From NCBI GenBank assembly GCA_025800245.1, contig JAOXSA010000197.1:1-32558 (forward strand): 32,558 nucleotides of DNA, read 5' to 3'. The notes under the pieces are model-generated. The model saw only the letters and a list, made by a program, of their open reading frames with translations. It was not told the DNA's origin and searched no databases. The stretch is from Amphritea sp. (GTDB lineage: Bacteria > Pseudomonadota > Gammaproteobacteria > Pseudomonadales > Balneatricaceae). This document shows, one piece after another, positions 31,779 through 32,558 of the stretch (the stretch's first letter is position 1; every line of letters starts with the position of its first letter). The position numbers and the translations under genes were made by a program.

Positions 31779-32558
31779 TTAACGCTGGCGCCAACGCTGG
31801 GTACGGTTCAGCAACTGACTACTCAACGTCCAGTGGATCCCTTTGATCACCAGAGAGGTCATCATCAGCATGACCGCCATTGCCGCAGCCGGAGCTGTAT
31901 CGCCCGCTTCATCCATGTTCATCACCGCAATCGACGCCAGTGTGGTATCCGCTGAGTAGAGGAATACAACGGCAGACACCGTGGTCATGGCATTTACAAA
32001 GATATACACCGAGATATCCAGAATCGCTGGCAGACATAGCGGTGCAGTCACACGACGGAAGGTGGTATAGAACGGCACTTTCAGAGAAGCAGACACAGAC
32101 TCAAACTCAGCATCGATCTGTTTCAGGCTGGTGACAGCGGTCAGGTGACAAACGGTATAGAAGTGCACCAGCGTGTTCAGCACCAGAATCGCCATCGTAC
32201 CGTACATCACATTCAGCGGATTACCCGGGGAATTAAAGAAGAAGATGTAGGACAGACCCAGTACCATGCCCGGTACCGCCATCGGCATCATCGCCAGCAG
32301 TTGCAGCACTTTACGGACCTGCGGCATCACCTTCACTTTCTCATTCATGTAAGCAACGATAAATACCACCGCGGTACCGATCACCGCCGCCCAGAATGCC
32401 AGGCGCAGGGAGTTGAAATAGGACTCCCAGCCACCACCGTCCATCATATCGAACTGATAGTTGTTCAGAGACAGCGTCAGGTTATAAGGCCAGAAAGTGA
32501 TCAGGGATGCGTAGATCGCCATACCGACAACGGTCAGCAGGAATGCACATACCAGCAG
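31779..32558 (-). CDS. 2-Aminoethylphosphonate ABC permease, N terminus beyond window (PhnU2-like)
   Basis: The visible C-terminal 259 residues are open to the window edge with no stop, so the true start lies beyond 32558; an internal Met at 32522 is unlikely to be the start. Six hydrophobic segments and the EFESVSASLKVPFYTTFRRVTAPL loop (the permease EAA motif that contacts the ATPase) identify a binding-protein-dependent ABC permease. The position next to phnW and phnX and overall resemblance to the long aminoethylphosphonate permease family (PhnU2, about 550 residues in one chain) give the substrate. The ATPase and binding protein genes should be farther upstream outside the window. It has no terminator close to its stop. 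Confidence 0.85.
   Translation of the reverse strand: MLVCAFLLTVVGMAIYASLITFWPYNLTLSLNNYQFDMMDGGGWESYFNSLRLAFWAAVIGTAVVFIVAYMNEKVKVMPQVRKVLQLLAMMPMAVPGMVLGLSYIFFFNSPGNPLNVMYGTMAILVLNTLVHFYTVCHLTAVTSLKQIDAEFESVSASLKVPFYTTFRRVTAPLCLPAILDISVYIFVNAMTTVSAVVFLYSADTTLASIAVMNMDEAGDTAPAAAMAVMLMMTSLVIKGIHWTLSSQLLNRTQRWRQR

Noticed and set aside
1-32558. rRNA, tRNA, CRISPR arrays, insertion sequences, prophage
   Set aside because: Looked for on both strands and none was recognisable.

Overview
The window looks like chromosomal DNA of a marine gammaproteobacterium, probably of the Oceanospirillales (inferred from gene content and codon style; no rRNA or tRNA is present to test it). It is densely coded, with about 29 genes, one of them cut by the right edge. 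I see no phage, IS element or CRISPR array.

Left part (1-12121): housekeeping and accessory genes. A small metal-related module encodes a His-rich membrane protein, a HupE/UreJ-type membrane protein and a membrane-anchored partner. The HupE-type gene has an unusually long leader that folds into two large hairpins. Then come a double-Cache/PAS/GGDEF/EAL c-di-GMP enzyme, a lipoprotein with hydrolase-like motifs, a YceI protein, a DMT exporter divergent from a LysR regulator, and a MepM-like M23 peptidase. The 488-base gap after the peptidase holds a 255-base element closed by a 14-bp helix, with all its wobble pairs in the plus-strand sense, so it is probably a structured RNA.

Centre (12122-22691): the most interesting region. 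A MocR-type (GntR/aminotransferase) regulator diverges from a plus-strand operon matching the Nit1C cluster in content and order: nitB (MSMEG_0572/Sll0783 family), nitC (Nit6803-type nitrilase), nitD (radical SAM), nitE (GNAT), nitF (AIR-synthase-like), nitG (MSMEG_0570 family) and nitH (flavoprotein oxidoreductase). Nit1C clusters have been linked to nitrogen starvation and, in Pseudomonas, to growth on cyanide. Two genes extend the operon here: an LnmK/Pnap_2097-type protein (predicted acyltransferase/decarboxylase) and a complete B12-dependent methylmalonyl-CoA mutase. Together they suggest that succinyl-CoA is turned into methylmalonyl- and then propionyl-thioesters for a small molecule made by the nit enzymes. 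The divergent intergenic region carries a near-perfect sigma-54 promoter and three tandem 11-bp direct repeats, a plausible MocR operator.

Right part (22692-32558): a eukaryotic-type HisA away from any his operon, a small secreted protein, cytochrome b561, a DUF4197 protein, periplasmic cyclophilin, a ChrA chromate transporter, an AT-richer Panacea-type toxin-antitoxin pair, and a 2-aminoethylphosphonate catabolic locus on the minus strand (ABC permease, phnW, phnX, DMT transporter). The phnW promoter has a palindromic operator in its spacer. Two copies of a 25-bp inverted-repeat element lie about 26 kb apart.
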